A stretch of 64,000 bases of DNA, from positions 758,052-822,051 of the forward strand of contig NZ_RKLQ01000002.1 of the NCBI RefSeq assembly GCF_019599405.1. The letters are read 5' to 3'. The DNA comes from Haloarcula salinisoli. Its GTDB lineage: Archaea; Halobacteriota; Halobacteria; Halobacteriales; Haloarculaceae. The position numbers and the translations under genes were made by a program. Numbering within the stretch: the stretch's first letter is position 1; each line of letters begins with the position of its first letter. This document shows positions 46,038 through 56,290 of this stretch, one piece after another. The notes beneath the pieces are model-generated. The model had not been told where the DNA came from. It searched no databases and was given only the letters and a program-made list of their open reading frames with translations.

Positions 46038-47291
46038 TCAGACGCCGGTCGAGTAGCGTAGCAGTCCGGCGACGCCGCCGAAGGCGGTCTGAAGCTGCTC
46101 GCCCTTCTCGAAGTCCGTAGAGATAAAGACCGTCTCGGTCCCGCGCTGGTCGGCCAGCTGCATCAGGTGGTCGATGGCGTCCTCGCGTTCGCCGTCCTCG
46201 GCGTCGACCGAGGCGCCACAGCGGGTACAGTCGTGGTCGGGTGTCGTCTTCGAGCTGTCGACGAGCTCGTACTCGTCGTGGCCGTTCTCGCAGGTGTAGG
46301 CGACGACGTCCTTCCGGAGGTCCTCGGAGATGAGCAGCTCCTCTACGGCGCCCATGTTCAGGTTCTGGCGGGTCTGGTCGAAGCCGTAGGTGGCCTTGTC
46401 CCCGTCGTGGAGCTGCTTGAAGAACTCCTCCATGACCTGCTTGTCCTGGAGCATCTCGTGTTCTTCGAGGACGTCCTCCGCGGCGTCGACGATGTCGTAC
46501 AGCCCGGACTCGTCGGTGTAGGCGATGTCGAACTTCCCCAGCACCATGTCCTGGAGCTCGTGGTGGAGGTAGTCGCCGTCGAGGAACTCGTCTTTGGTCG
46601 GTGAGGGGCCGCCCACGAGGACGCCGTCCATCTCGTGGCGGTCCGGGACCATCAGGTCGTTGGCCATGCCGGCGACCTCCTGGTAGAAGTTGTCGATGGC
46701 CTCCAGGCGCAGGCGGGCGAAACGCTGGGCGGACTGACCACCTTTGCGCTGCTTGCCCGGCACCAGCGAGGAGGCGGACTTGACGGGCTCGACCCGTTTG
46801 CCCTTCAGCCAGCCGACGTTGGCCTCGCGCCGGTCCAGCACGACGAGGCCAAAGAGTCCCTTGTCGGCCAGCATATTCTCCAGTGGCTCGGTGAGAAAGG
46901 CCGAGTCACAGTGGTAGCGGAACGACTCGATGGGGTCGGGCGGCGATTCCAGCACTTTGGTGACCATGTTGGTCCGGCCGCCGCCGCTGTCGATGGCCCC
47001 GGAAAACAGCACCATCCCGTTTTCGGGCGGGTAGTGGTCGTAGTAGCGCAGCCGGTCCTTGAGCGACGTCAGCGCGTCCTGGACCGCAGTCCGGGTGGCC
47101 TTCGATTTGATGTTCGAGGCTTCGGAGTGCTCCTGTGTGACGTGGGCGACGACGTCGCTGAGGAGTTTGTCCTCGGGCACGTAGATAGAGACGAGCTGGG
47201 TGCCTGACCCCTCGTATCCCTTGAGTTCCTCGATGACCTTCTTGAACTCGTACTTCTGTTTGTCAGATTGCTCCTGTTCCTGCTCACTCAT
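46038..47291 (-). CDS. prf1: Peptide chain release factor aRF1
   Basis: A 417-residue class 1 release factor that reads all three stop codons and triggers peptidyl-tRNA hydrolysis. The NIKS motif is in ASNIKSKATR (domain 1). The catalytic GGQ is in GKQRKGGQSAQRFARLR (domain 2). Domain 3 has a zinc-like CxxC pair (CENGH and CTRCG). ATG 47291 gives MSEQEQEQSDKQKYEFKKV; the longer frame has a non-homologous leader. It is divergent from minD. Confidence 0.96.
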   Translation of the reverse strand: MSEQEQEQSDKQKYEFKKVIEELKGYEGSGTQLVSIYVPEDKLLSDVVAHVTQEHSEASNIKSKATRTAVQDALTSLKDRLRYYDHYPPENGMVLFSGAIDSGGGRTNMVTKVLESPPDPIESFRYHCDSAFLTEPLENMLADKGLFGLVVLDRREANVGWLKGKRVEPVKSASSLVPGKQRKGGQSAQRFARLRLEAIDNFYQEVAGMANDLMVPDRHEMDGVLVGGPSPTKDEFLDGDYLHHELQDMVLGKFDIAYTDESGLYDIVDAAEDVLEEHEMLQDKQVMEEFFKQLHDGDKATYGFDQTRQNLNMGAVEELLISEDLRKDVVAYTCENGHDEYELVDSSKTTPDHDCTRCGASVDAEDGEREDAIDHLMQLADQRGTETVFISTDFEKGEQLQTAFGGVAGLLRYSTGV

Positions 47292-47619
47292 TGTGTTGAT
47301 TTCGGTGAGGTTGCGTAAGAACCTGTTGACAGAGTAGTTATCGTACGACACTCGCTCCCACAGACCGACCACGGCGTTCGTGACGACACCGAAATGCTGT
47401 GGTATCGACGGCTACGGCGCTGCCTGGGCCATCCTGCGTGGCGCCACGCAGGCGCCGTGCCACGCCCGCCGCTCTCCATGCTGTTTCAGGCCGATACTGC
47501 GTATGGCCCCGCTGGGATTCCGGCCACGCGAACGAATTCCGGGTATTAGCGGACTGTCATGACGGCTGACGGACAGCCGGGTTTATATGACTGCCCCTAT
47601 AGAACACAGACAACAGATT
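47292..47619. other. Divergent region between prf1 and minD with a 20-bp palindrome
   Basis: Contains the perfect palindrome CCTGCGTGGCGCCACGCAGG (47433-47452) and, further right, TTTATAT at 47582-47588, 32-38 bp before the MinD ATG. No supported gene. The palindrome may be an operator for one or both genes. Confidence 0.5.
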
Positions 47620-48444
47620 ATGGCGGGGTATGTTTGTACCATCGCAGGCGGGAAAGGCGGGGTCGGCAAGACCACGACTGCTGTCAACGTCGGCGCGGGA
47701 CTGCAGGAACTCGGCTACGACGTCGCGGTGGTCGATGCCGACCTCGGGATGGCCAATCTGGGTTCGATGCTGGCGGTCGAACCCGAGAAGAGCGTCCACG
47801 AGATTCTGGCCGGCGACGCGGCCGTCAGCGAGGCGCTGACCGACGCTCCCGGCGGGCTGACCGTCATCGCCGGCGAGCAGTCGCTGGACGCCTTCGCCGA
47901 CGCCGACCCGGCGAAGCTCCGCAAGGTCATCAAGACGCTCCGGGCCGCCTACGACGTCGTCATCATCGACACGGGCGCCGGGCTGAGCCACGAGGTCGCG
48001 GTCCCGCTGGGGCTCGCGGACGGCATCGTCCTCGTCACCACCCCCGACGAGGTCGCCGTCGGCGACACGGTCAAGACCGCCCAGCTCGCCGACCGCATCG
48101 ACGGCAACGTCATCGGCGGGCTCATCACCCGCGTCACCCGTCACACGGACGTCGCCGACATCAACGAGCGCTTCGAGTTCCCGCTGCTTGCGGTCATCCC
48201 CGACGACCCGCAGGCGACCCACGAGGAGCCCCTGGTCCGCAACGAGCCCGACAGCCCCGCCGCGGACGCCTATCTCCGCCTGACCGACGCGCTGGAGGGC
48301 GTGTTCTTCAAGGGCGACACCGCCGCGGCCGACCTCGACACCATCGTCGACGACGCCTGGTTCCTCGACGAGGCGGAGGCGGCAGCCGACGACGAGGACG
48401 CCGACGAGGAGAGCTCCGGCGGCGTCTTCGGGCTGTTCAACTAG
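47620..48444 (+). CDS. minD: MinD/ParA-family P-loop ATPase
   Basis: A 274-residue deviant-Walker ATPase: GGKGGVGKTTTAVNV (residues 9-23, two lysines), VVDADLGMANLG and IDTGAGLSHEV. These dimerise on ATP and position membrane or polar structures; haloarchaeal paralogues place archaella and chemoreceptors. The C-terminal ~45 residues are acidic and lack the basic membrane helix of bacterial MinD (it ends SSGGVFGLFN, a short hydrophobic tip). ATG 47620 is preferred over an in-frame ATG at 47587, because TTTATAT at 47582 fits a leaderless start at 47620. No MinE-like partner is near. Confidence 0.88.
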   Translation: MAGYVCTIAGGKGGVGKTTTAVNVGAGLQELGYDVAVVDADLGMANLGSMLAVEPEKSVHEILAGDAAVSEALTDAPGGLTVIAGEQSLDAFADADPAKLRKVIKTLRAAYDVVIIDTGAGLSHEVAVPLGLADGIVLVTTPDEVAVGDTVKTAQLADRIDGNVIGGLITRVTRHTDVADINERFEFPLLAVIPDDPQATHEEPLVRNEPDSPAADAYLRLTDALEGVFFKGDTAAADLDTIVDDAWFLDEAEAAADDEDADEESSGGVFGLFN

Positions 48445-48514
48445 GTAATCCCGTCGTTTCTTCTGGAGTCTACTCTCGCACCGGCGGTTTGTGTATTACT
48501 ACAGCTGGGCTCAA

Positions 48515-48544
48515 TTACAGCCAGAAAGGGCCGACTGGCTGTAA
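48515..48544. repeat. Miniature TIR element (copy 5)
   Basis: TTACAGCCAG (48515-48524) and CTGGCTGTAA (48535-48544) are perfect inverted repeats around a 10-base centre. This matches the two ends of the larger TIR elements joined directly, without the interior stems. It lies between convergent minD and argS. Confidence 0.75.
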
Positions 48545-48589
48545 GTCACTGCGGTCCGCCGGCGAATACAATCAGTTACTGCTGTGAGC

Positions 48590-50326
48590 TCACATCGAGG
48601 TCGGCGCTTCGACACCGATAGCGTCCAGCGCGTTCGCCACGGTGTGACGGGTGCCGGCGACGAGTGCGAGTCGGGCCGCACGCGTCTCTTCGTCCGCATC
48701 GAGAACGGGGCACTCGCGGTAGAAGGCGTTGAACGTCTCGGCGACGGTGCGCGTGTAGGTTGCGACCGTGTGGGGCTGGAGGTCGTCGGCGGCCTCCTCG
48801 ATAACGGCCGGGAACCGCGCGAGCACGCGCAGGAGATCCAGTTCTTCCGGTTCGCCGAGCTGGTCGAAATCCGGGTCCTCGGGAATCTCGCCGGCGTCTT
48901 CCGTGATACCACAGCACCGGGCATGGACGTACTGGACGTATGGGGCCGATTGGGCCTCGAAGTCGAGTGCGCGCTCCCACTCGAAGGTGATGCCCTTGGT
49001 GGGCTGTTTCGAGACGATGTCGTATCGCACCGCGCCGACGCCGACCTGGTGGGCGATGCGCTCGATGTCCTCGGCGTCCAGGTCCCCACGCGTGCGGTCG
49101 TCCAGTCGGCGCTCGACTTCCTCTCGTGCGCGGGCGATGGCCTCGTCCAGCAGGTCGTCGAGGTCGATACCGGTGCCCTCGCGGGTGCTCATGCCGCCCT
49201 CGGGGAGGTTGACCCAGGAGTAAAAGACCTGCTGGAGCTGGTCTGTATCGTTGCCCAGCAGGTCGAGCGCGGCGGCGAGCTGGTCGGCCTGGAGATGGTG
49301 GTCCTCGCCCAGCACGGTGACCGCGCGGTCGTAGTTGTCGAACTTCCACTCGTGGTGGGCCAGGTCACGCGTCGTGTAGAGGGAGGTGCCGTCCGAGCGC
49401 AGGAAGACGAGGTTCTTCTCGAACTCGGGCAGGTCGAGTTGCCAGGCGTCCTCGTCGTAGACGGCACAGTCCAGTTCTTGGAGCCGGTCGACAAGCGCGT
49501 CGGTGTCCCCATTGTGCATGAACCGGGTCTCCTTGACGAACTCGTCGAACTCGGCGGGGAGGCGTTCGAGTGTGGTCTGCATCCCGCCCAGTACGGTGTC
49601 GACGACCTCGGCCACGCGCTCGTAGGTGTCTTCGTCGCCGTCTTCGAGCCCCTGCAGGATGGCCTGGACCTCCTGTTCGGCCGCTTCGACCTCGCTCTCC
49701 TCGCCGTCTTCGAGGAACGAGTTCCCTCTCCGGTAGTAGCGGACCATCTCGTACTCCGGGGAGTCACGCTCGGGTTCGGGCAGGTCGGACTCGTCGAAGG
49801 TCTCGTAGGCCCAGGTGAACACCGCAATCTGGCGGCCCGCGTCGTTGACGTAGTAGTGGCGGTCGACGTCGTAGCCGGCGTAGTCGAGCACGCGAGCGAC
49901 GGCGTCGCCGATTATCGGATTGCGCGCCCGGCCGACGTGGACGGGCCCGGTCGGGTTCGCCGAGGTGTGTTCGACGACGACGCTGGTGTCGCGGTCGGGC
50001 AGTCGCCCGTAGTTGCCGTCCGTGGCCGCCCCCAGCGTCTGGGCGAAGTACGCGTCACCGGGCAGGAAGTTCACGTAGGGGCCCTGCGTGGTCACCGCGC
50101 TGACGTAGTCGAGGTCGTCGGCGTCGATGGCGTCGGCGATGTCGGCGGCGACCTTCGGCGGCGGCGCACCCATTTCACCGGCCAGCCGGAACGCGGCGCT
50201 CGAAGCGAGCACGGCCTCGACGTCCTCCGGGGGCTCCTCGATACCGAGGTCCTCGGTCGGGAGGTCCAGGGCCGTCAACGCCGAACGGAGCGCGTCTTCG
50301 GCCTCGGAGCGGAGCTGTCTGAACAT
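48590..50326 (-). CDS. argS: Arginyl-tRNA synthetase
   Basis: A 578-residue class I synthetase. HIGH box is [15 protein letters not shown]; the KMSKS-equivalent is [12 protein letters not shown]-terminal ArgRS domain (1-100) and C-terminal anticodon-binding DALR domain ([15 protein letters not shown] end) are present. ATG 50326 gives [13 protein letters not shown]. Ends convergent with minD across a miniature TIR element. Its upstream neighbour is the M50 protease gene on the same strand, 49 bp away. Confidence 0.97.
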   Translation of the reverse strand: MFRQLRSEAEDALRSALTALDLPTEDLGIEEPPEDVEAVLASSAAFRLAGEMGAPPPKVAADIADAIDADDLDYVSAVTTQGPYVNFLPGDAYFAQTLGAATDGNYGRLPDRDTSVVVEHTSANPTGPVHVGRARNPIIGDAVARVLDYAGYDVDRHYYVNDAGRQIAVFTWAYETFDESDLPEPERDSPEYEMVRYYRRGNSFLEDGEESEVEAAEQEVQAILQGLEDGDEDTYERVAEVVDTVLGGMQTTLERLPAEFDEFVKETRFMHNGDTDALVDRLQELDCAVYDEDAWQLDLPEFEKNLVFLRSDGTSLYTTRDLAHHEWKFDNYDRAVTVLGEDHHLQADQLAAALDLLGNDTDQLQQVFYSWVNLPEGGMSTREGTGIDLDDLLDEAIARAREEVERRLDDRTRGDLDAEDIERIAHQVGVGAVRYDIVSKQPTKGITFEWERALDFEAQSAPYVQYVHARCCGITEDAGEIPEDPDFDQLGEPEELDLLRVLARFPAVIEEAADDLQPHTVATYTRTVAETFNAFYRECPVLDADEETRAARLALVAGTRHTVANALDAIGVEAPTSM

Positions 50327-50375
50327 ACGCCCCTCTCTCACCGCGGGGAGTAAATGGGTAACGAAACGCCGGGCC

Positions 50376-52145
50376 CTATGCGAAGAAACGGGGCCCGAAC
50401 AGCATCACGAACAGGCCGCCTATCATCGACGCCGTCACGGCCAGTGTCACCGCCGTCGTGAGGCTCCGCCGACCGGGCACCGGCAACCGGGAGACGACGG
50501 ATTCGGTCGAGGCCCGGAGGATGTGGCCGCCGTCGAGCGGGAAGGTAGGGATGAGGTTGAACTGGCCGATGACGATGTTTATCCAGCCGGTCCAGAACAG
50601 GACGTTCGCGAGCAGGAAGACGGTCGAGTCCCCGAGGACGGAGAGGGGCCCCTCGACGGTGTAGAAGTCCGCCCAGAAGCCGGTGAAGCCGGGGAAGTTG
50701 TACCCGATGCCACCGCCCGGGGCCTGACCGATGACCGGGAGGATGAACGCGAAGTAAACCTGGCGGAAGAAGCCGGTGTCGGCCGACTCGGCGCCAGTTC
50801 CCGGGTCCCCACCGATAGCGTTCAGGAACGTCCCAGCCGGGTACTGGTCGAGGCCGAAGTCGTTGACCTCGATACCCGAGACCCCCCGTTCGAGGGCGAC
50901 ACCGAGCAGTGCACCGCCGTCGCCGTCGTCGCCGGCGGTGACGTTGTAGGTGCGTCGCTCACCGTCGACGTAGGCGGTGACGGTGAGTGATTCGCCGGCA
51001 GACCGATTGTCAAGCACGTCACTGAGTGCGACCGTGTTCACGGTCCGCTCGCCGTTTATCTCCGTGATGACGATGCCGGTTTCTGGGGGCGCACCGGCCT
51101 CGGCGAGCGGTCCGTCGGCGCTGACCAGCGCGTAGCTCCCGGTCGGAATCTGTACGGTGCGACCGTCTTCGGTTCGAAGCACTGCGACGGGATTTTCTCG
51201 CGCGGCGTCGACGAACTGCTCGCCAGTCGAGACGTTCGTCCCGTTGACGCTGACGATGGTGTCACCGCTTTCCAGGGGTGCACTCTGGATGGCGCTGCTG
51301 ACGACAGCCGACCGCTGGACCGTCACCGGCTCCTTATCTCGGAAGTTCACCGTCACGCGCGTCTCGTTGGTCGCCGCGAGCGCCGACTCCAGGTCCTCCG
51401 GACGCTGGACAGCCTGACCGTTGATACCAGTTATCACGTCACCCGATTCGATGCCGGCCTCGGCCGCCGGCGTCTCCTCGACGGTCCCGCCGACGTGGTA
51501 GCCGTCGACGACGGCGATAGAGCCCGCAATCGGCCCGAACAGCAGGAGGAGCGCGAGAAAAGACAGCGCGAAGTTGTTGGTCACGCCCGCCGCGTACATC
51601 CGCACCTGCGCGCCGCGATTGGACTTCAACAGCTCCGTCTCGTCGGGTTCGACGAAGGCCCCGATGGGGATAACCGACAGTAGCGCCAGCCCCATCGACT
51701 TGATGTCGATGTCCTCGACCCGACAGAACAGCCCGTGGCCCCCCTCGTGGACGACCAGCGCCAGCAGCAGGCCGAAGACGATTTCGGGCGCGACCGACAG
51801 CGGCAGGAAGTCGTTGACGCCCGGAATCGCCAGCGCGTTCCGTGGCTCGTTCAGCGCCGAGGGCTGGGGGTTGACCACCGCCTGATACGCGCTGAAGGCG
51901 ACCAGGAGGAACGAGCCGACCATCACGACGAGGGCGGCACCGACTCCCAGGTTCCCCCACGCGCGCCAGAACCGTTTCGGTCGAGCCAACCACGTCAGTA
52001 TCTGCTTTCCTCGCTGGGTGTGAAGCGTCGCTAGCGGGCCGCTGACGCTGACGTACTCCGGTAATACACCACGGGATTTGAGCGCCATCGCCGCCAGCGT
52101 GTACGCGGCGAGTCCGACCAGGACCCACGTCAGCGTGCCCACCAT
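50376..52145 (-). CDS. Site-2-type (M50) protease with tandem PDZ domains
   Basis: A 589-residue intramembrane metalloprotease. Zinc motif [10 protein letters not shown] (HExxH) sits in a helix near residue ~130, and the third ligand in [11 protein letters not shown] near ~545. Between them are two PDZ domains ([19 protein letters not shown] and [18 protein letters not shown]) and additional membrane helices. Substrates could be membrane-bound regulators such as anti-sigma-like or wHTH proteins; none is linked here. ATG 52145. It overlaps no neighbour. Confidence 0.9.
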   Translation of the reverse strand: MVGTLTWVLVGLAAYTLAAMALKSRGVLPEYVSVSGPLATLHTQRGKQILTWLARPKRFWRAWGNLGVGAALVVMVGSFLLVAFSAYQAVVNPQPSALNEPRNALAIPGVNDFLPLSVAPEIVFGLLLALVVHEGGHGLFCRVEDIDIKSMGLALLSVIPIGAFVEPDETELLKSNRGAQVRMYAAGVTNNFALSFLALLLLFGPIAGSIAVVDGYHVGGTVEETPAAEAGIESGDVITGINGQAVQRPEDLESALAATNETRVTVNFRDKEPVTVQRSAVVSSAIQSAPLESGDTIVSVNGTNVSTGEQFVDAARENPVAVLRTEDGRTVQIPTGSYALVSADGPLAEAGAPPETGIVITEINGERTVNTVALSDVLDNRSAGESLTVTAYVDGERRTYNVTAGDDGDGGALLGVALERGVSGIEVNDFGLDQYPAGTFLNAIGGDPGTGAESADTGFFRQVYFAFILPVIGQAPGGGIGYNFPGFTGFWADFYTVEGPLSVLGDSTVFLLANVLFWTGWINIVIGQFNLIPTFPLDGGHILRASTESVVSRLPVPGRRSLTTAVTLAVTASMIGGLFVMLFGPRFFA

Positions 52146-52228
52146 TCACTCGAAGATTGGGCCAGCAAAGCAAGAGGGTTTGGTTTGAACGTGCCGGCCA
52201 CCTCAATCGCGGCGTTCGAGTGGGCCGG

Positions 52229-53083
52229 TCAGCCCTCTGCTTCGGTTTCAGTCTCTGTTTCCGTCTCCGATTCCGTCTCTATGGGGTCAAACCGCTCCAG
52301 GTCCTCGAGCACGTCCTCGAACGGGACGGTCTCTACCTCCTGAACGTTCTCCGGGTCGAGCGCGGGCGCGCTGAGGACCTCGACCGGCGTCACCCACGGC
52401 CACTCACACTCCTCGTTTTCGTCGCTCAGTGCGTTGAGCTCCTGTTCGAGGAAGGCCTGGCTGAACGGGGCAAACAACGGCGGCTGGTCGTCGGTCGGTT
52501 CGCGGCCCTCGAAGGTGTCGACGTAGTCGGCTTCGACGTCGCCGACGACGAGTCGCATCACCATCCCCAGCACGTGGTGTGGGCCACAGTAGACGTCGTA
52601 GACTCCGGGCTCGTCGAACTCGTAGAGCCACGCCGCACCGGCGCTGAGGACCGGCGAGGAGAACGGCGCCACGTCGTCCGGAACGCGCTGCTGGAACCCC
52701 ATCTCGGGGTGGTAGGCCGTGACCGAGTGGTCGGGCGTGACGGCCGTGAACTGGACGACGTCGCCCGGTTCGACGGCGAGGCCGCTCGGCTCGTAGTGGA
52801 AGTACGGCGGCCGCTCCGGGTCGGCCAGGTCCTCGGGCAGGTCAGCGTGGAGCGTGACCTCGTGGTCGGGTTCGAGGTCGGTCGGAATCGCTTCGGGGTC
52901 CGGAACCGGGTAGCCGTAGTAGCTGTCGATTCCGTCGGTGGTCTCTGTCTCCTGTCCGGCGACGACGGCACCACCACCGAGCGAGAGCGCCACACCGCCG
53001 CCGAGCGCTTTCAGTAGGGGCCGTCGCAGTACGGGACGGTCGAGAATCGGTTCACTGTCCGGGTCGCTGGTCTGTGTTGGCAT
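52229..53083 (-). CDS. Tat-type cupredoxin (plastocyanin/halocyanin-like) protein
   Basis: A 284-residue exported copper protein. The N-terminus carries an RR pair (VLRRPLLKALGGGVALSLGG) and a hydrophobic stretch without a lipobox cysteine, so it may stay membrane-anchored or be cleaved. The type 1 copper ligands are visible: His in PDHSVTAYH, and Cys/His/Met in VYCGPHHVLGMVM. The C-terminal 100 residues are acidic and end in a Glu/Thr repeat (ETETETETE). It probably carries electrons outside the membrane to a terminal oxidase. It is set between an M50 protease and LysRS. Confidence 0.87.
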   Translation of the reverse strand: MPTQTSDPDSEPILDRPVLRRPLLKALGGGVALSLGGGAVVAGQETETTDGIDSYYGYPVPDPEAIPTDLEPDHEVTLHADLPEDLADPERPPYFHYEPSGLAVEPGDVVQFTAVTPDHSVTAYHPEMGFQQRVPDDVAPFSSPVLSAGAAWLYEFDEPGVYDVYCGPHHVLGMVMRLVVGDVEADYVDTFEGREPTDDQPPLFAPFSQAFLEQELNALSDENEECEWPWVTPVEVLSAPALDPENVQEVETVPFEDVLEDLERFDPIETESETETETETEAEG

Positions 53084-53298
53084 CTGCGTGTTCCCCCTCG
53101 TGCACCCCCGAGTGGTACCCCATCACCGACCCGTCTGGCAGAAGGTGCATCTGGTGGTTCGACCTCGCGAGACTTTGTTACTTGTGACCAAGTATCATGA
53201 AACGGTCGACTAGAATTTTCCTAGCGGACTCTCAGGCGGCGAAGACGGCGGTAGGGGCCACCAACGCTGGTGGCCAGTACGGGAGACGGTGGCGGAAG

Positions 53299-54942
53299 TC
53301 AGGCCTCGCGCCGCAGCCGCTTCACGACAAAGTCCCGGTCGAGTTTCCCCATGAAGGTCCCGAGCTGTGGCCCCTCGGTGTCGTCGAACAGCAGCCGGTA
53401 GCCCGCGGCGAAGAAGTCCGACATCTCGATATCGTGGCGTTTCGCGGTCTCGTATATCTCGCTCTGTATCGCCTCGCCGTCGTGTCCCTCGGCGACGTAG
53501 TCGGCCAGCTCGTCAAGGGCCGTTTCTATCTCGGGGGCAAAGTCGACGGCGGGCATCTCGGCGCGCTTGAGTTCGTAGTCGAACTCGTTGCCGGTCCGGC
53601 GGGCCCAGCGCTGGGCGCGTTCGACGCGGGCCAGTGCATCCTCGACGGCCCACTCGGGTGCGTCGTCGGGGACGTGACCTTCTTTCCGGGCAATCTGCTC
53701 GCGGACGTCGGGGTCCTCGGTCATCCCGAGCACGGCGGCGAAGGTGTAGGGGATGCGCACACGCTCCTCGCGCACGTCGTCGACGACCATGGGGTAGGCT
53801 CGCTCGGCGAGTTCGCGCTCGGCCTCGTCGCGGGGCTCGACGTCGCCGAAGTATATCCCCTCGAAGCGGTCGAACTCGTCGACGAGCCGGTCGACGTTCT
53901 CGACGGAGAAATCCCGCTGCTTGCGGGGGTTCTTCACGAAGAAGTACCGCAGCACTTCGGGTTCGAGAATCTCCAGGACCTCGTCGACGGTGACGACGTT
54001 ACCCGACGAGGAGGAGAGGGGCTCGCCCTCCAGCGTGAACCACTCGTACACCATCGGCACCGGGGGCTGGATGTCCAGCACGTTCTCCGCGACGTCTTCG
54101 CCGGAGGGCCAGGAGCCCTCGGCGTGGTCCTTGCCAAAGGGCTCGAAGTCGACGCCGAGAAGCTCCCACTGCCCGGGCCACTCGAAGCGCCAGGGGAGCT
54201 TGCCCTCGCGAAGCGTGGCGACACCCTCGTGGCCACACCCCTCGATGGTCTGGTCGCCGGCCTCGACGTCTTCACAGACGTAGTGGACCTCGCCCGAATC
54301 GAGGTCGACCTCCGTGACGCCCTCGGTGAGTTTCCCACAGTCGGCACACTGGGGGAGGAAGGGGACGTAGTCGTCGTCGACCTTGTTCTGGTACTGTGCG
54401 AGCACCTCGCGGGCGCGGTCGGCCCGCTCCAGCACTCGCCGGGTGACGGCCTCGAACTCCCCGTCGGCGTAGAGCTCGGTGTTCGAGACAAAGTCGACGT
54501 CGACACCCACCAGCTCGGCGCTCTTTTTCAGCAGGTTCGTGAAGTGAGCCCCGTAGGAGCCACAGTCGCAGTCGAAGGGGTCCGGAATGTCGGTGTAGGG
54601 TTTCCCGAGGTTGCGGCCGAGCGCGCCGGCGTTTACCTCGCCCAGCCCCACGATGTTCCACTCCAGGTCGGCGAGCTGTCGCGGGACCGCCCGCAGTCGG
54701 TCCCTGTCGTCGGCCGTGAACACCTGGCGGACCTCGTGACCACGGTCGCGCAGCGCCTCCGCGACGTAGTAGCCCCGCATTATCTCGTTGAAGTGGCCGA
54801 TGTGTGGCACACCGGAGGGCGAGACGCCGCCCTTGATGACGATCGGTTCGTCGGGGTTCCGGGCCTCGATGGCGTCGGCGACCGACTCGGCCCAGAACGC
54901 CCGGTCGCTGCCGCGGCCGACCTCGTAGGGGTCCTCGGCCAT
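53299..54942 (-). CDS. lysS: Lysyl-tRNA synthetase, class I
   Basis: A 547-residue class I LysRS of the archaeal/spirochaete type. HIGH box is SPSGVPHIGHFNE; the KMSKS loop is PLSSSSGN, a typical variant; the insertion bears zinc cysteines (CDCGSYG, CADCGKLTE). The alpha-helix-cage domain closes the C-terminus. It follows the UMP kinase gene with no spacing and is cotranscribed with it. Confidence 0.96.
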   Translation of the reverse strand: MAEDPYEVGRGSDRAFWAESVADAIEARNPDEPIVIKGGVSPSGVPHIGHFNEIMRGYYVAEALRDRGHEVRQVFTADDRDRLRAVPRQLADLEWNIVGLGEVNAGALGRNLGKPYTDIPDPFDCDCGSYGAHFTNLLKKSAELVGVDVDFVSNTELYADGEFEAVTRRVLERADRAREVLAQYQNKVDDDYVPFLPQCADCGKLTEGVTEVDLDSGEVHYVCEDVEAGDQTIEGCGHEGVATLREGKLPWRFEWPGQWELLGVDFEPFGKDHAEGSWPSGEDVAENVLDIQPPVPMVYEWFTLEGEPLSSSSGNVVTVDEVLEILEPEVLRYFFVKNPRKQRDFSVENVDRLVDEFDRFEGIYFGDVEPRDEAERELAERAYPMVVDDVREERVRIPYTFAAVLGMTEDPDVREQIARKEGHVPDDAPEWAVEDALARVERAQRWARRTGNEFDYELKRAEMPAVDFAPEIETALDELADYVAEGHDGEAIQSEIYETAKRHDIEMSDFFAAGYRLLFDDTEGPQLGTFMGKLDRDFVVKRLRREA

Positions 54943-55629
54943 CTATGCCTCCGGGAGGATTTCCGTGCCCGCGAAGTCGTCCTCGGTGACCGCGTCGACG
55001 ACGCGCTGGGGGTCGGTGCCGTCCAGCACGATGGTCCGAATCCCCGAGCGCTGTATCACCTTGGCTGCCAGCAGGTCCACCGGCGCCGAACTGCCGGCGT
55101 TCATCTCCATGTCGGCGATGACGTCGACCAGTTCGCCGGCGGTCAGCTCGTCGAACCGGGTCGCCTCGCCGTCGCTGTTGGGGTCGGTGTCGTAGACGCC
55201 GTCGACGGAGGTCGCGTACACGAGCAGGTCGGCGTCGATGTACTCGGCGAAGGCGGCGGCGACGGCGTCGGTGGTCTGTGCGGCGACGATACCACCCAGG
55301 ACGGGGATATCCCCGCGACGGATGGCTTCGCGGCCACTCTCGTAGCTCTCCGCGGGCGTCGGCGCGGCGCGGTCGTCGAGAGCGGCGATGAGCAGGCGAC
55401 CGTTCAGCCGGGTGACGGCGATACCCAGCTGGTCGAGCTCTATCTCGTTTGCGCCCAGTTCCCGGGCGGTGGTGATGTAATCGCGGGCCGTGGGGCCGCC
55501 ACCGACGACCGCCCCCAGAGTGTGACCCGCCGTGTCGAGCGACTGGATGGCGGCCGCGTAGTCGGCTACCCGGTCCGGTTCGAGGTCGGGGGCGAGAACG
55601 CTCCCACCGACGTTGACGACGACTTTCAT
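54943..55629 (-). CDS. pyrH: UMP kinase (archaeal PyrH)
   Basis: A 228-residue amino-acid-kinase fold enzyme phosphorylating UMP to UDP. VVNVGGSVLAPD (phosphate loop), VVGGGPTARDYI, and VYATSVDGVYDTDPN are typical of archaeal PyrH. It is cotranscribed with lysS, directly abutting it. Confidence 0.93.
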   Translation of the reverse strand: MKVVVNVGGSVLAPDLEPDRVADYAAAIQSLDTAGHTLGAVVGGGPTARDYITTARELGANEIELDQLGIAVTRLNGRLLIAALDDRAAPTPAESYESGREAIRRGDIPVLGGIVAAQTTDAVAAAFAEYIDADLLVYATSVDGVYDTDPNSDGEATRFDELTAGELVDVIADMEMNAGSSAPVDLLAAKVIQRSGIRTIVLDGTDPQRVVDAVTEDDFAGTEILPEA

Positions 55630-55954
55630 TGGCCCGGCGTAACCGCGAAAGGCGCTTAAGCGTTGTTAACCCTGGACGCCCGAACGGCTGCCGGGCGTCT
55701 GACGCCCATGAGGCAATATTAGCTGCTAAATGGCCGGGAAACCGGCACCTATCACCGTTTTACACCCCCGAAAGCGCGACTGCCTGAAACACCAAACGAC
55801 GGCTTTAAAGAGTCGTATAAAACGTCTCGTGGGTCTAGAAACAGTCGTAAAAAGTACTATTTAGGCTGATTTGACCTGAAAGTCCCCGAAGCGACGCGAA
55901 CCTTCCTTCCTTTATATACTCTTGCCGAACCACGAGAGAAACGAGGTGACACAG
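55630..55954. other. AT-rich 325-bp region with inverted repeats and promoter
   Basis: It holds the palindrome CGCTTAAGCG (55653-55662), an inverted repeat GACGCCCG (55675-55682) with 55692-55699, two AGTCGTA-type A-rich boxes near 55820-55855, and TTTATATACT (55911-55920), which lies 35-44 bp before ATG 55955. No gene is evident. It separates divergent pyrH and the small wHTH-like gene. Confidence 0.55.
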
Positions 55955-56203
55955 ATGAGCGCTACTACGCAGCCCTCCGGTGAGGAAGAACCCTCGAAAG
56001 AACAGCGACTCAAGTCGTTCCTGGCAGAGAAGGCGGCCGACGGTGAGATGTACTTCAAGAGCAAGTTCATCGCCGACGAAGTCGGACTCTCCCCCAAAGA
56101 GATCGGTGCGCTGATGGTCAAACTCAAAGATAGCGCGACGGAGATCAACGTCGAGAAATGGTCGTACACGAGCGCGACCACCTGGCGTATCGAGCCCGCG
56201 TAG
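55955..56203 (+). CDS. Small haloarchaeal winged-helix-like protein (DUF7123-type)
   Basis: An 82-residue protein: an acidic N-terminal tail, then a compact helix-turn-helix-like domain (RLKSFLAEKAADGEMYFKSK, EVGLSPKEIGALMVKL) and a closing beta hairpin (VEKWSYTSATTWRI). This matches the abundant haloarchaeal DUF7123 group of unknown function. ATG 55955 is favoured by GAGGTGA seven bases upstream, a rare Shine-Dalgarno, and by the TATA at 55911-55920. Expected to be strongly expressed. Confidence 0.75.
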   Translation: MSATTQPSGEEEPSKEQRLKSFLAEKAADGEMYFKSKFIADEVGLSPKEIGALMVKLKDSATEINVEKWSYTSATTWRIEPA

Positions 56204-56290
56204 CGACGTTCACACCACCCTGGTCCCCCTCTACCGCTCCGTTCAGTCGGAGCACCGAGTATTAATGTCCTCGCTGTCTATCCGTAGCCG

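Noticed and set aside
53197-55659. 820-codon open frame on the plus strand opposite lysS and pyrH
   Set aside because: It is antisense to two clearly homologous genes; long antisense frames are expected from GC-rich codon bias, and it has no family features.
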